Assembly: GCA_947589225.1 (NCBI GenBank)
Contig: CANQBC010000001.1
Location: 62,001-126,000, forward strand
Source of the DNA: an uncultured Oscillospiraceae bacterium
Lineage (GTDB): Bacteria; Bacillota; Clostridia; Oscillospirales; Oscillospiraceae
DNA: 64,000 nucleotides
Direction of reading: 5' to 3'
A model generated the notes under the pieces. It had not been told where the DNA came from. It was given only the letters and a program-made list of their open reading frames with translations, and did not search any database. Position 1 is the first letter of the stretch; each line of letters opens with the position of its first letter. This document shows positions 1-8,648 of the stretch, one piece after another. The position numbers were made by a program, and so were the translations under genes.

Positions 1-1165
1 CCCGGTAGCGCCGTTCCAGATTTGAAATGATCCCCTCGAAGGGGCGCGTCATGGTGGTGTGGCCCCGGTCGGTGGTGTAGTTGAGGGTCAGCGCCTCCCC
101 CTTCGTGCCGTAGAGGAGCACGTCGATGACCTCGTCGGGCAGATCCCGCAGCGGGGTGTCCAGCCGGAAGTGGTAGCGTTTGGAGAGGGCCGTGAAGTAC
201 ATCATGGCGATGGAGTCGTTTTTGATGTTGCCCCAGCCGCTGGCCTGTATGCCCCCGTCCAGAATGGAGAGGGTCATGTTGGGCATGATGATGCTGGGGT
301 CCACCTGCCTCTGCACGCCCAGGCCGGAGCACTCCGGGCAGGCGCCTAAGGGCGCGTTGAAGGAGAAAAAGCGCGGGGACATCTCCTCGATGGAGATGCC
401 GCACTCCTCGCAGGCGTAGTTCTGGGAATAGGTCACGTCCCGATCCTCTCCGGGGATATTCACCGTGACGATGCCGCCGGAGAGATTCGCCGCCGTCTCC
501 ATGGAGTCGGTGAGCCGCTGCTGCAGCCCCTCCCGCACCACCAGGCGGTCGATGACGATGTCGACGCGGTGCTTTTTGTTTTTGTCGAGCTTGATCTCGT
601 CCTCCAGGTCGTGGAGCTCCCCGTCCACTCTGGCCCGGACGTAGCCGGACTTCTTGGCGTCCTCAAAAATCTTGGTGTGCTCGCCCTTGCGCCCCCGGAC
701 CACCGGGGCTATCACCATGATGCGGGTACCCTCGGGGAAGGCCATCACCTGATCTACCATCTGATCCACCGTCTGCTGGCGGATCTCCCGGCCGCACTTG
801 GGGCAGTGGGGGATGCCGATGTTGGCATAGAGCAGCCTCAGATAGTCATATATTTCCGTGACGGTTCCCACGGTGGAGCGGGGGTTGTTGTTGGTGGTCT
901 TTTGATCGATGGAGATGGCCGGCGAGAGGCCGTCGATGGCGTCCACGTCGGGCTTCTCCTTCTGGCCCAGAAACTGCCGGGCGTAAGCGGAAAGGCTCTC
1001 CACATAGCGCCTTTGCCCCTCGGCGTAGATGGTGTCAAAGGCCAGGCTTGACTTGCCCGACCCCGAAAGCCCGGTGAGCACCACCAGCTTGTCGCGGGGG
1101 ATCTCCAGATCGATGTTTTTCAGGTTGTTCTCTCTCGCCCCATGCACAAAAATACTGTCACGCAT
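1..1165 (-). CDS. uvrA: Excinuclease ABC subunit A, N-terminal part (cut by window edge)
   Basis: UvrA recognises damaged DNA as the first step of nucleotide excision repair, as a dimeric ATPase that loads UvrB. About 388 residues are visible, starting [18 protein letters not shown]. The first Walker A motif (GLSGSGKSS) is near residue 32, followed by [20 protein letters not shown], typical of UvrA. The CPKCG zinc-binding half-site and a later CEECG pair (the insertion-domain zinc module) are present, with [21 protein letters not shown] beyond. The start ATG at 1165 follows AGGAGAATTTT. The rest of the protein lies left of the window. It is transcribed divergently from the htrA-like gene. Family assignment is secure. 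Confidence 0.97.
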   Translation of the reverse strand, partial: MRDSIFVHGARENNLKNIDLEIPRDKLVVLTGLSGSGKSSLAFDTIYAEGQRRYVESLSAYARQFLGQKEKPDVDAIDGLSPAISIDQKTTNNNPRSTVGTVTEIYDYLRLLYANIGIPHCPKCGREIRQQTVDQMVDQVMAFPEGTRIMVIAPVVRGRKGEHTKIFEDAKKSGYVRARVDGELHDLEDEIKLDKNKKHRVDIVIDRLVVREGLQQRLTDSMETAANLSGGIVTVNIPGEDRDVTYSQNYACEECGISIEEMSPRFFSFNAPLGACPECSGLGVQRQVDPSIIMPNMTLSILDGGIQASGWGNIKNDSIAMMYFTALSKRYHFRLDTPLRDLPDEVIDVLLYGTKGEALTLNYTTDRGHTTMTRPFEGIISNLERRYR

Positions 1166-1254
1166 AAAATTCTCCTCGCAGGATAAAAGATAAATCAAAA
1201 ACCGGGTTCCGAAAACCGTGAACCAAAAAGAAAACAATAATTGCAAACACGGTT

Positions 1255-1263
1255 ATTATACCA
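1255..1263 (-). promoter_or_regulatory. Extended -10 promoter element of uvrA
   Basis: On the minus strand TGGTATAAT lies about 90 bases upstream of the uvrA start. This is an extended -10 (TGnTATAAT), which can work without a good -35, and none is evident. The 223-base gap to the divergent htrA-like gene is AT-rich and holds no other gene. I saw no clear LexA box. Confidence 0.5.
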
Positions 1264-1388
1264 GCATATTCACAAAAATTAAATCCCTGATTTTAAGAAT
1301 ATTTTTAGTTTGGTCATGAAATAGACATAAAATAAGTTTACTATGTAACCATTCCAGGGGGGAACAGACCCCAAAGGAGAGACAGGAT

Positions 1389-2945
1389 ATGCTTTATGAT
1401 GAAAATGAAAAAATAAACCCCGAAACGCCCGAGAGCATGGAGGACACGCCCGCCCAGCCGGAGTACGCCGCGCCGGATCCCACGGCCCCGGAAAATTCCG
1501 CTCCTGAGTCCATCCGCCGCCAGCCGGAGCCCGTCCGTCAGCCCTACGATCAGGAGCATGAGAGCTGGCGCGACCCTACCTTTGAGTCGGCCCCCGCCGG
1601 CGAGGGCGCATACAGCCCCGGACGGTACGCCTACGGCGCGCAGAATTACCAGCAGCCCGTCGTCGGGCCGGAGTCCGGCAAGCAGAAAAAAAAGCACAAG
1701 CACGGCTTTTTGAAGGCCGTCTGCCTTGTGGTCGTGTGCGCCCTCGTGTCCGGTCTGGCCAGCTGGGCCGTGGTGGATTATATGCTCGACCACAGCGATA
1801 GGCCCGCCGCGGGGAAGCAGGTCGTCCTCAACCAGGCCAGCACCATCGCCAACGACGATGCCGTCACCCCCACAGACGGAAGCGGACTGACGGGCCACCA
1901 GATCTATGAGCTGGGTCTCAGGCAGGTCGTCGGTGTGAACACCTCCCTGACCACCAACATCTTCGGGCAGACCTCCACCCAGGCCGTCTCCGGTTCCGGC
2001 TTCATCATCAGCGAGGACGGGTACATCCTCACCAACTACCATGTGATCAGCTACGCCGTGGTCTACGGCGGCGAGCTCACGGTCCTCATGGAGGACGGCA
2101 CCAAGTACCCCGCCGAGGTGGTGGGCTACATCGAGTCCAACGACGTGGCCGTCATCAAGATCGACGCCGAGGGCCTCTCCCCCGTGACCCTGGGCGACTC
2201 CGACAAGATGCTGGTGGGCGAGTGGGTCTACGCCATCGGCAACCCCCTGGGGGAGCTTGAGTATACCATGACCCCCGGCATCGTCAGCGCTCAGGATCGG
2301 GTCATCACCACCACGGACGACATCACCGGCGTCCAGACCTCCATCAACATGTTCCAGATCTCCGCCGCCGTCAACCACGGCAATTCCGGCGGCCCCGTCT
2401 ATAACTCCCGCGGGGAGGTCATCGGCATCGTCACCGCCAAGTACTCCGACGCGGACGAGGGGATCGAGAGCCTGGGCTTTGCCATCCCCATCAACGACGC
2501 CGTCTCCATCGCCACCCAGCTCATTGAAAACGGCTACGTGGTGGGCGCGGGCCTTGGCATCACCGGCCGCGACGTCTCCCTCATCTACAGCGAGATGGCC
2601 ATGGAGGCATACGGGATCCCCGGCGGCGTGATCGTGGAGAGCGTCAACGAGGGCTCCGCCGCCGAGGCCGCCGGCATCAGATCCGGCGACATCATCACCG
2701 GCGTGGGCGACGCGGAGGTGACGTCCATGGACGGGCTGAAAATGCTCCTGCGCCGCTATACCGCCGGCGATACCGAGACCATCACCGTCTACCGCATGGA
2801 CACCCGCACCACCGGGGAGAGCCTGAAGCTGACCATCACCTTCGAGGAGCAGCCCCAGGAGGACACATCGACCCAGCAGCAGACCGTCCCCAATCAGGGC
2901 GGCATGACCTGGCCGTGGGGCAACTGGGGCGGATGGGGCTGGTAA
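1389..2945 (+). CDS. HtrA/DegP-like membrane-anchored serine protease with PDZ domain
   Basis: A 518-residue envelope quality-control protease of the S1C (trypsin-like) family. A proline-rich, acidic cytoplasmic tail (1-95) ends in a lysine/histidine cluster. One membrane segment follows (about 106-132), then the protease domain with the triad His218 (NYHVIS), Asp252 (NDVAVIK) and Ser333 (GNSGGP). A PDZ domain spans about 410-495 (GGVIVESVNEGSAAEAAGI). The protein ends in a Gln/Pro linker and a tryptophan-rich tail (WPWGNWGGWGW), which is unusual and may sit at the membrane surface. The ATG at 1389 follows AAAGGAGAG. It appears monocistronic, with a strong hairpin directly after the stop. Gram-positive relatives are often stress-regulated, but no operator is visible here. 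Confidence 0.95.
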   Translation: MLYDENEKINPETPESMEDTPAQPEYAAPDPTAPENSAPESIRRQPEPVRQPYDQEHESWRDPTFESAPAGEGAYSPGRYAYGAQNYQQPVVGPESGKQKKKHKHGFLKAVCLVVVCALVSGLASWAVVDYMLDHSDRPAAGKQVVLNQASTIANDDAVTPTDGSGLTGHQIYELGLRQVVGVNTSLTTNIFGQTSTQAVSGSGFIISEDGYILTNYHVISYAVVYGGELTVLMEDGTKYPAEVVGYIESNDVAVIKIDAEGLSPVTLGDSDKMLVGEWVYAIGNPLGELEYTMTPGIVSAQDRVITTTDDITGVQTSINMFQISAAVNHGNSGGPVYNSRGEVIGIVTAKYSDADEGIESLGFAIPINDAVSIATQLIENGYVVGAGLGITGRDVSLIYSEMAMEAYGIPGGVIVESVNEGSAAEAAGIRSGDIITGVGDAEVTSMDGLKMLLRRYTAGDTETITVYRMDTRTTGESLKLTITFEEQPQEDTSTQQQTVPNQGGMTWPWGNWGGWGW

Positions 2946-2948
2946 AAA

Positions 2949-2983
2949 ATATCTGAAAAAGGGCGACCCCCTTTTTCAGATAT
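2949..2983. terminator. Hairpin after htrA-like gene, also end hairpin of repeat copy A
   Basis: Two 15-base arms (2949-2963 and 2969-2983, ATATCTGAAAAAGGG and its complement) pair perfectly around a 5-base loop, directly after the htrA-like stop. A-runs and T-runs on the two sides would let it act on either strand. It forms the end hairpin of intergenic repeat copy A. Confidence 0.7.
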
Positions 2984-3050
2984 ATAAAGAGATATGTGCG
3001 GAGACGACCCCTGAATTTTGCGAAATTCAGGGGTCGTCTCCTGCTGTTTT
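2949..3050 (-). repeat. Modular palindromic intergenic element, copy A (partial)
   Basis: This contains the end hairpin (2949-2983), the spacer GTGC, and a perfect 19-bp palindrome with a 4-base loop at 3000-3041 whose core is TGAATTTTGCGAAATTCA. The same core with different outer arms occurs in copies B (5884-5927) and D (45572-45612). The flanking GTGCGG and CTGCTGTTTT are shared with copy D. Modules P1, H2 and H3 found in other copies are absent, so this looks like a partial or decayed copy. Orientation is given relative to copy B. Confidence 0.65.
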
Positions 3051-3066
3051 TAAATGCGCCTCCTCT

Positions 3067-3100
3067 CCCCGCGCGATCGGAGATCGCGTGGGGCTTTTTT
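3067..3100 (+). terminator. Rho-independent terminator
   Basis: CCCCGCGCGATC pairs with GATCGCGTGGGG (11 of 12) around a 3-base loop and is followed by CTTTTTTG on the plus strand. It is a second, stronger plus-strand stop beyond the htrA-like gene. Confidence 0.7.
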
Positions 3101-3238
3101 GTTTCCCTCCGAATGGTACGCGGCGCTTTCATATTCAATGGTGTAAAGAGTGATTTAATTGAAGCGATTTGTGGAAAAAATCGCCTTATACAGGCCGGCT
3201 TTTTCCGCTTTTTCCACAAAAAATATTGAAAAGACGTA

Positions 3239-3267
3239 TTGACAACTTTTTGGCGATACCGTATAAT
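3239..3267 (+). promoter_or_regulatory. Consensus sigma-A promoter of the Cys-rich SLH protein gene
   Basis: TTGACA at 3239-3244 and TATAAT at 3262-3267 are separated by exactly 17 bases. This perfect match predicts strong expression of the gene starting at 3389, with a leader of about 115 bases. Confidence 0.85.
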
Positions 3268-3388
3268 TTTACTGAGCGGGAAGCCCGACCCCGCTGCCCT
3301 TTAAAAGCCAGGATAAGCCTGCCGGCGCGGCCGCTGCGGAAAAGACGCGGACGTGCCGCCCGGCGCGTCCGAAAGGAGGCATTTTGCC

Positions 3389-5728
3389 ATGAAAAAAATC
3401 TTTTACAGGCTTCTGTGCGCGGCACTCTGCGTCATGATGGCGGTGGCCTTTGCCGCTCCACCCGTGACCGCCGCGGCGCCGGGCGGCGAACCGTGTGACC
3501 ACGACTGGGTGGAGAAGTCCAGCCGGGATCACTACAACTGCCAGTTGGGGACGTGCTGGGTTTTCTACAAGGAATGTTCCAAGTGCGGCGCCCAGCAGCA
3601 GATCGCGTTCCGCGAGTACGACGGGTTCAATCTGGGCCAGCACAACTATGTGACCACCACCAGAACTTCCGACTGTCCCTACAACCCCACCATTGAGGAG
3701 CGCTGCTCCATCTGCAACGACACCAAGATCACCCAGGGGGGCCACAAGTGGGTCCAGGACGGGGAGCCTGTCCCCGGTAAGTACTGCACCGACGCGGCGA
3801 CACAGGCGTACAAGTGCGCCGACTGCGGCGCGACCAAGACCGAGCGTACCGGCATCCGCAACGCGCACGTGTTCGAGGATGTGGAGACGACCGCCACCTG
3901 CACCGAGCCGGGCCTTCACCTCAAGCGATGCACCAAGTGCGGCTTTGAGACGGCCCAGACCATCTATCAGTATCCCACCGGGCACAAGTGGGTGAACGGC
4001 GAGGACGGGGATCACACCGTCGGGCGTGTCTGCTCTGTCTGCGGCACCTTCAGCGCCGGCACGGAGCACACCTGGTCTTCGTGGAAGAGCGATTCCGGCG
4101 ACCACTGGGTGGAGTGTACCCAGTGCGGCACCAAGGCCCAGCTGGGCGCTCACAGCTATGTGAACGGCAAGTGCACCGTCTGCGGCGCCGTCAAGGCCAT
4201 CTGCCCCCACAACTGGGAGGTCACCGGATCCTTCGGTGTGCTCAACCACAACGAGAGATGTACCCTGTGCGGAGAGACCCGTTTGGTCTCCTGCGCCTCC
4301 TCCCGCACCCAGCCCCGTACATACTGCACCGACCCCACCTACTGCGTATGCGGCAACAAGGTGAAGGACGGCCAGAAGAACCACAACTTCGGCACCTGGA
4401 TCTGCCACGATTCCACCCATGAGCACAGATGCCTGAATTCAGGCTGCCAATACGGCACCGTGGAGAGTCACAGCTTTGTTACCGTGGCCGGCACGGTCAA
4501 GTGCTCCGTCTGCAGCTTTGTGGACAAGGAGCGATCCGTACCCCATGAGCACACCTTCGGCACCTGGACTGTGGGCGCCAACAACTGCGTGAGCCGCTGC
4601 ACAGATCCCACCTGCGCCGCCATAAAGACCACCGCCCACGTCCTGGGCGCGGCTGACTGCGCCGGAAACGCCGTCTGCAAAAACTGCGGCGCCATTGTAA
4701 AGACCACGGCCAGCCGTTCCCACACCGGCTCCACCGAGATCCGCGGCGTTGTTGCCGCCGAGGTCGGCAAGGCCGGCTACACCGGCGATACCTACTGCCT
4801 GACCTGCGGAAAGATCATTTCGAAGGGCCAGACCATCCCCGCCCTTACCCCCGCCCATGAACACGAGTATGTGATGAAGCACGACTCCACCGCCCACTGG
4901 ACCGAGTGCAGCTGCGGCGACCGTCACGATGTGGCGGAGCACACCTATCAAAACGGGGCCTGCACCGTCTGCGGCCAGAAGGAACCCGTCTCCATGGCGG
5001 AGCACGTCCACAGCTTTTCCGCCACCTTCGTCACCGACAGCGTCAGCCATTGGCACGTCTGCACCGGGTGCGGCGAGGTCACCGAGAAGGAGGAGCACCT
5101 TTTCGTGGATGACAGGTGCGTGTCCTGCGGCATGACCTACGAGAAGTATGAGGTCAAGGAGGCCAGGGAGGAGGCCGCAGCGGATCTTGTGGGAGGCAGC
5201 AATTCTGTCCTCAGGGTATTCGGCGACCTGAGCACCGCCAGCCCCAACGCCTACTACGCTCTGCCCATCCAGCGCCTCTACAACGCCGGGGTCATGAAGG
5301 GCGTCGATAAGAGCACTTTCGGCGGTACAGGCAGCATCAACCGCCTTCAGGTGGAGATCATTCTCGCCCGCATCAGCGGCCAGAACGACGTTTACAATTC
5401 CTGGTCGGAGAACAAAGCGGCCTATATGGAGTGGGCCGCCAAGCACAACATTACCGTTCCGGGGAATGAGGAGGCCGCCGCCTCCCGGCAGGAGACCGTT
5501 TATATGATATGGGTCATATCCGGAAAGCCCCACTCCGAGAACAACATGAGCGCTTTCCCCGATTTTGATGAGGTCAATGACGACTACCAGATGGCCGTGC
5601 GCTGGGCTGTTGAGAAGGGGATCCTCACCGGTTCCGACGGCAAGATCCTTCCCAACGATTCCATCAGACGCATGGATGCCGCCACCCTTTTTGCCCGCTA
5701 CGTTGACGCGGAGAACGTTGTCATTTAA
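3389..5728 (+). CDS. Secreted Cys-rich repeat protein with C-terminal S-layer homology domains
   Basis: A 779-residue exported protein. The start is the ATG at 3389, after AAAGGAGG, rather than an in-frame ATG at 3353. A signal peptide (MKKIFYRLLCAALCVMMAVA, cleavage near AAA) precedes about 550 residues of short repeats of roughly 25-40 residues. These carry 14 exact CxxC pairs (such as CSKCG, CADCG, CTVCG) plus CxC and longer-spaced pairs, separated by His/Trp/Tyr motifs such as H-x-W and H-S-F. They look like zinc-ribbon or rubredoxin-type knuckles on a secreted protein. The last ~180 residues hold SLH repeats (VFGDLSTASPNAYYALPIQR; AFPDFDEVNDDYQMAVRWA) that anchor proteins to secondary cell-wall polymer. 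The repeats could bind metal or form disulfides. The biological role is unknown. Confidence 0.85.
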   Translation: MKKIFYRLLCAALCVMMAVAFAAPPVTAAAPGGEPCDHDWVEKSSRDHYNCQLGTCWVFYKECSKCGAQQQIAFREYDGFNLGQHNYVTTTRTSDCPYNPTIEERCSICNDTKITQGGHKWVQDGEPVPGKYCTDAATQAYKCADCGATKTERTGIRNAHVFEDVETTATCTEPGLHLKRCTKCGFETAQTIYQYPTGHKWVNGEDGDHTVGRVCSVCGTFSAGTEHTWSSWKSDSGDHWVECTQCGTKAQLGAHSYVNGKCTVCGAVKAICPHNWEVTGSFGVLNHNERCTLCGETRLVSCASSRTQPRTYCTDPTYCVCGNKVKDGQKNHNFGTWICHDSTHEHRCLNSGCQYGTVESHSFVTVAGTVKCSVCSFVDKERSVPHEHTFGTWTVGANNCVSRCTDPTCAAIKTTAHVLGAADCAGNAVCKNCGAIVKTTASRSHTGSTEIRGVVAAEVGKAGYTGDTYCLTCGKIISKGQTIPALTPAHEHEYVMKHDSTAHWTECSCGDRHDVAEHTYQNGACTVCGQKEPVSMAEHVHSFSATFVTDSVSHWHVCTGCGEVTEKEEHLFVDDRCVSCGMTYEKYEVKEAREEAAADLVGGSNSVLRVFGDLSTASPNAYYALPIQRLYNAGVMKGVDKSTFGGTGSINRLQVEIILARISGQNDVYNSWSENKAAYMEWAAKHNITVPGNEEAAASRQETVYMIWVISGKPHSENNMSAFPDFDEVNDDYQMAVRWAVEKGILTGSDGKILPNDSIRRMDAATLFARYVDAENVVI

Positions 5729-5748
5729 GTAAATTTAAACAGTCTGAA

Positions 5749-5772
5749 ACGCGGAGCCTTCGGGCTCCGCGT
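5749..5772 (+). terminator. Terminator hairpin after the Cys-rich SLH gene (first copy)
   Basis: GCGGAGCC-TTCG-GGCTCCGC with two more pairs on each side: a 10-bp stem on a TTCG tetraloop, 20 bases after the stop codon. It lacks a T-run and is followed by the repeat box CAGTTTGTC. An identical hairpin recurs at 5977-6000. Confidence 0.6.
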
Positions 5773-5976
5773 CAGTTTGTCAAAAAACTCAAATTGAGTA
5801 TTTTTTCCGGCGGCATGTACGTCGGAAAAAATACCTTTTGTCGCCCAAGTGCGCCCCAAAGGGGCGCGCGCAGGGCGACGGTAGGGAAACTCCGCGTGAA
5901 TTTCGCAAAATTCACGCGGAGTTTCCCGCACGTTCCCCTTTGTCGGAAAAGGCCAAAGGCCTTTTTCGACACGCTA

Positions 5977-6007
5977 ACGCGGAGCCTTCGGGCTCCGCGT
6001 TTTTTTG
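5977..6007 (+). terminator. Terminator hairpin with T-run (second copy)
   Basis: The same 24 bases as 5749-5772, here followed by TTTTTTT, so this copy has the full intrinsic-terminator form. It was probably the original terminator of the upstream gene before element B arrived (inference). Confidence 0.75.
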
Positions 6008-6291
6008 CTTTCGGGAGGGGGCGGATGGCCGTGCGCGGGCGGCGCGGGGGGATAATCTCCTGTCCGGCGGCCATAAGGAATGTGGAGCAGGCATGTTCCC
6101 GGAGCCGTTTTGGGCAAACAAAGGCGCGGGACGGCCGGAAAAAACCTTTGGGGGGTTATGAGGACGCGGATGGCGGTAAACGGGGAGAAAGGGGGCTTTT
6201 ATGGCGGCCCTTTGCGGAGCGGCAAATACGCGCGTTGCACGTCTTTGCGGAAAGTGGTTAAAAAATGACAAATGAATGTCTCATTATTGCA
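6008..6291. other. No gene recognised
   Basis: GC-rich at the left and AT-rich toward 6265. Open frames cross it on both strands, but none has a convincing ribosome binding site or recognisable protein, and they overlap the repeat element. I see nothing coding here. Confidence 0.6.
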
Positions 6292-6320
6292 TTGATTTTT
6301 GTTCAGAGTGATGATAAAAT
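6292..6320 (+). promoter_or_regulatory. Probable promoter of the metallophosphoesterase gene
   Basis: TTGATT (6292-6297), 17 bases, TAAAAT (6315-6320), about 55 bases upstream of the start at 6375, in a locally AT-rich stretch. Confidence 0.55.
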
Positions 6321-6374
6321 TATAATCAGCCTATACCATATTTTAGCCCTCAGGGCAAAGAAAGAGGAGATCTT

Positions 6375-8447
6375 ATGAAAAAGGCAAAGGTATTGACAGC
6401 GATCCTGTGTATTCTTGCTCTGCTGCTGACCGGCTGTCAGGGTACCGGAAATCCCTCCGGCGGGGATCAGACGGATGGCCCGGGGACACAGGGCACCACC
6501 CCGCCGGAAACAGGGGACAAGGATCCCGAACCCGCTCCTCCCACGGCTCCCGCGGTCACGTTGTCGTATAGCTTCTCGGGTGACGACGCGGCCACGGCGG
6601 GCTTTGCCGAGGGAACGATCACCCTTTCCTCGGAGAAGGACGGCGACTACAGGCTCTTCTGGAGCGATGACAGCGGCGCGCTTCAGGGCTATTATGAAAT
6701 AGCGTCGCTGGAGGTCAAGGCGGGCGGCAGCGCCGAGACCGCCCTTGGCTACCACACGGCCATTCCCGCTGACGCCACAAAGGTGATCGCCGCCGCGGGA
6801 GACAGCGAGTATCCCACGGTCGCTGAGGCCGCCGCCGTATTTGACATTCCCGCCGAGAAGCAGCTGGGCCACAGATCCGGCGAAGAGCTTTACACCTTTA
6901 ACTCCTTCTCGGATATCCACATCGACGAGGAGCACATCGGTGAGACGCCGGCTTTCTACTGGGTCTACTCCGAGGCCCATTGGGCCAAGGCCCTGGAATA
7001 CGCCGTCTCCAAGGGGGTGGACTTTATCGTCTCCTCCGGCGACCAGGTCACCAACGCCAAGCTCGCCACTTTGGACAAGGAGTGGCAGGCGTACCAGTAC
7101 ATACTCTCCCAGTCCGACTATGTCAACCCCATCTATGAGTCCGGCGGGAACCACGAGGTCCGTCAGGACGGCGCGGTCGCCGATGAGCTTCAGGCGTTTG
7201 TTACCGGCAGCGGTCTTGACAGCTCCATCGACACGCTCACCGAGGCGAAGCCCTACTACTACATGACTGAACCCAACACCGGCGATCTCTTTATATTCAT
7301 GGCGCTTGAAGGCGGATACCGCCCCGCCCAGTACGACGAGTTTACCGATGAACAGCTTGACTGGGTGGAGGGACTTCTTGACGAATACTACGGCAAGGGC
7401 AAGAACGTTTACATCATCCAGCACGGCCTTATCAAGGGCTACGGCCCGGGCGACGACCTGGAGACCCCCTACTACGGCGGCGCTGTGGATCCCGAGCTCC
7501 CCTCGGCCCAGAGATTTATCTCTATCCTCGAGGCACACCCCGACCTCATCTGGATCTCCGGCCACTCCCACGAGGACTTCACTCTGGGCTACAACTTTAC
7601 CAACAACAACGGTGAATCCTGCTACATGATACACAACCCCTCCGTGGGCAACCCCACCCATGTGACAGACGACGCCATTGACTACACCTTCTATGAGGAC
7701 AATTCCCAGGGCTACTTTGTCCAGGTGTTTGACAACGCCATTGTATTCAGCGGCGCGAACCTGGTCTACGGCAAGATATTCCCCGCCTATTCCTACATAA
7801 TCCCCGGTGAGACATCCCTTCAGGATCGGGAGGAGGAGCAGGAGGTCAACTTTATCGACGTGACCGCCGACGCCCCCACCCTCAGATCCGTCCTGGCCAA
7901 TGCCAAGACCATTCTGGGCATCTACTATGAGTATAGCTCCTATGACCAGTACCAGGCCCTGAAAAGCTGCTATTACCAGTACAAGGACATGGACGCCGAC
8001 GCCATGAGCGCCGGGGAGCTTCAGACGGCATACAGCCGCCTTCGCCTGGCCATCGCCTATCTCCATCAGGTAGTTGAATTCACCAACGGCCGTGAGTTCG
8101 AGGTCGTCATCCCTGAGCCGGAACCGGAAGTGACGCAGCGAGAGAAGGATCTGCTGGTGAGGATCCACTACCACAGGGAGGACGGCGATTATGAGCCGTG
8201 GAGCGTGTGGCTGTGGGGTACCGGCGACGGAACCGACAACCCCTTCACCGGCACCGATGACTTCGGCGTGTACCTTGAGTACACCGTTGCCCCGGACGTC
8301 ACGTCACTGGGCTTCATTGTCAGGACTGAGAGCTGGAGCAAGGATGTGGATGCCGACCAGTTTATAAACGTTGACGGCTCTGTCACCGCAGATACGCTGG
8401 ATGTATTTATTGAATCCGGCGTGGAGGGCTACGAGGTTCGAGACTAA
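6375..8447 (+). CDS. Metallophosphoesterase lipoprotein with C-terminal pullulanase-associated (starch-binding) domain
   Basis: A 690-residue exported lipoprotein. The signal peptide ends in the lipobox LLTGC (Cys near 22), followed by a Pro/Gly/Asp-rich linker and a beta-rich module (about 55-165). The calcineurin-like phosphoesterase domain shows metal-ligand motifs in order: D180-x-H182 (SDIHID), GD at 223 (SSGDQ), GNHE at 258-261, H350 and GHSH at 396-399. Residues 592-690 match a pullulanase-associated/CBM41-type domain (VRIHYHREDGDYEPWSVWLW, then GFIVRTESWSKDVDADQFI). This is known as a starch-binding module on pullulanases and is unexpected on a phosphoesterase. SD AAAGAGGAG precedes the ATG. 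The substrate is unknown. The nearby glucan operon suggests action at the surface on glucan-associated phosphate, which is inference only. Confidence 0.88.
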   Translation: MKKAKVLTAILCILALLLTGCQGTGNPSGGDQTDGPGTQGTTPPETGDKDPEPAPPTAPAVTLSYSFSGDDAATAGFAEGTITLSSEKDGDYRLFWSDDSGALQGYYEIASLEVKAGGSAETALGYHTAIPADATKVIAAAGDSEYPTVAEAAAVFDIPAEKQLGHRSGEELYTFNSFSDIHIDEEHIGETPAFYWVYSEAHWAKALEYAVSKGVDFIVSSGDQVTNAKLATLDKEWQAYQYILSQSDYVNPIYESGGNHEVRQDGAVADELQAFVTGSGLDSSIDTLTEAKPYYYMTEPNTGDLFIFMALEGGYRPAQYDEFTDEQLDWVEGLLDEYYGKGKNVYIIQHGLIKGYGPGDDLETPYYGGAVDPELPSAQRFISILEAHPDLIWISGHSHEDFTLGYNFTNNNGESCYMIHNPSVGNPTHVTDDAIDYTFYEDNSQGYFVQVFDNAIVFSGANLVYGKIFPAYSYIIPGETSLQDREEEQEVNFIDVTADAPTLRSVLANAKTILGIYYEYSSYDQYQALKSCYYQYKDMDADAMSAGELQTAYSRLRLAIAYLHQVVEFTNGREFEVVIPEPEPEVTQREKDLLVRIHYHREDGDYEPWSVWLWGTGDGTDNPFTGTDDFGVYLEYTVAPDVTSLGFIVRTESWSKDVDADQFINVDGSVTADTLDVFIESGVEGYEVRD

Positions 8448-8648
8448 AAGATAAAGAAGTGACGCGGAAATGATGCCGTGTAAAAAAGCGCTGAAGCCGT
8501 TCCGCGCGGCGCTGTAAAACATGGCTGATTCCCGCGACGGCCTGATCGCCGGAGCGATATCATCCCCGCCGAAAGGGCATAGACGAATATGGAGGCTGCC
8601 GCCGGCTTCTGCAGGGGGCAGCCTGCGTTCGTTGCCGGAGGGTATTTT
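8448..8648. other. Leader of the AraC-type regulator gene, no gene
   Basis: An 8-bp hairpin (AGGCTGCC at 8593-8600 with GGCAGCCT at 8617-8624) lies 25 bases before the regulator start. There is no T-run, so it is more likely a leader structure than a terminator. I see nothing else. Confidence 0.35.

Larger units (their letters stand above)
5740..6007 (+). repeat. Modular palindromic intergenic element, copy B (complete)
   Basis: Modules in order: hairpin H1 (5749-5772); the box CAGTTTGTCAAAAAACT; palindrome P1 (5798-5834, loop GCATGTA); nested hairpin H2 (GTCGCCC 5840-5846 with GGGCGAC 5873-5879, enclosing a GCGCCCC stem); perfect 20-bp palindrome P2 (5884-5927, core TGAATTTCGCAAAATTCA); GCACGTTCCCC; hairpin H3 (5941-5971, 13 of 14 paired); and H1 again (5977-6000), identical to the first and followed by seven T. 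No gene is seen inside. Copies C, D, E and A share these modules with different stem sequences. Confidence 0.75.

Noticed and set aside
1341-2378. Long antisense frame over the htrA-like gene, and similar long frames opposite other GC-rich genes (for example 3269-4426, 6303-8174, 33263-34708, 40530-41852)
   Set aside because: These are mirror frames produced by high GC content and biased third positions; their translations show no family motifs and no ribosome sites.
5794-6268. Overlapping plus-strand and minus-strand frames over element B and its right flank
   Set aside because: They run through perfect palindromes and lack ribosome sites; the region is explained by the element and terminators.
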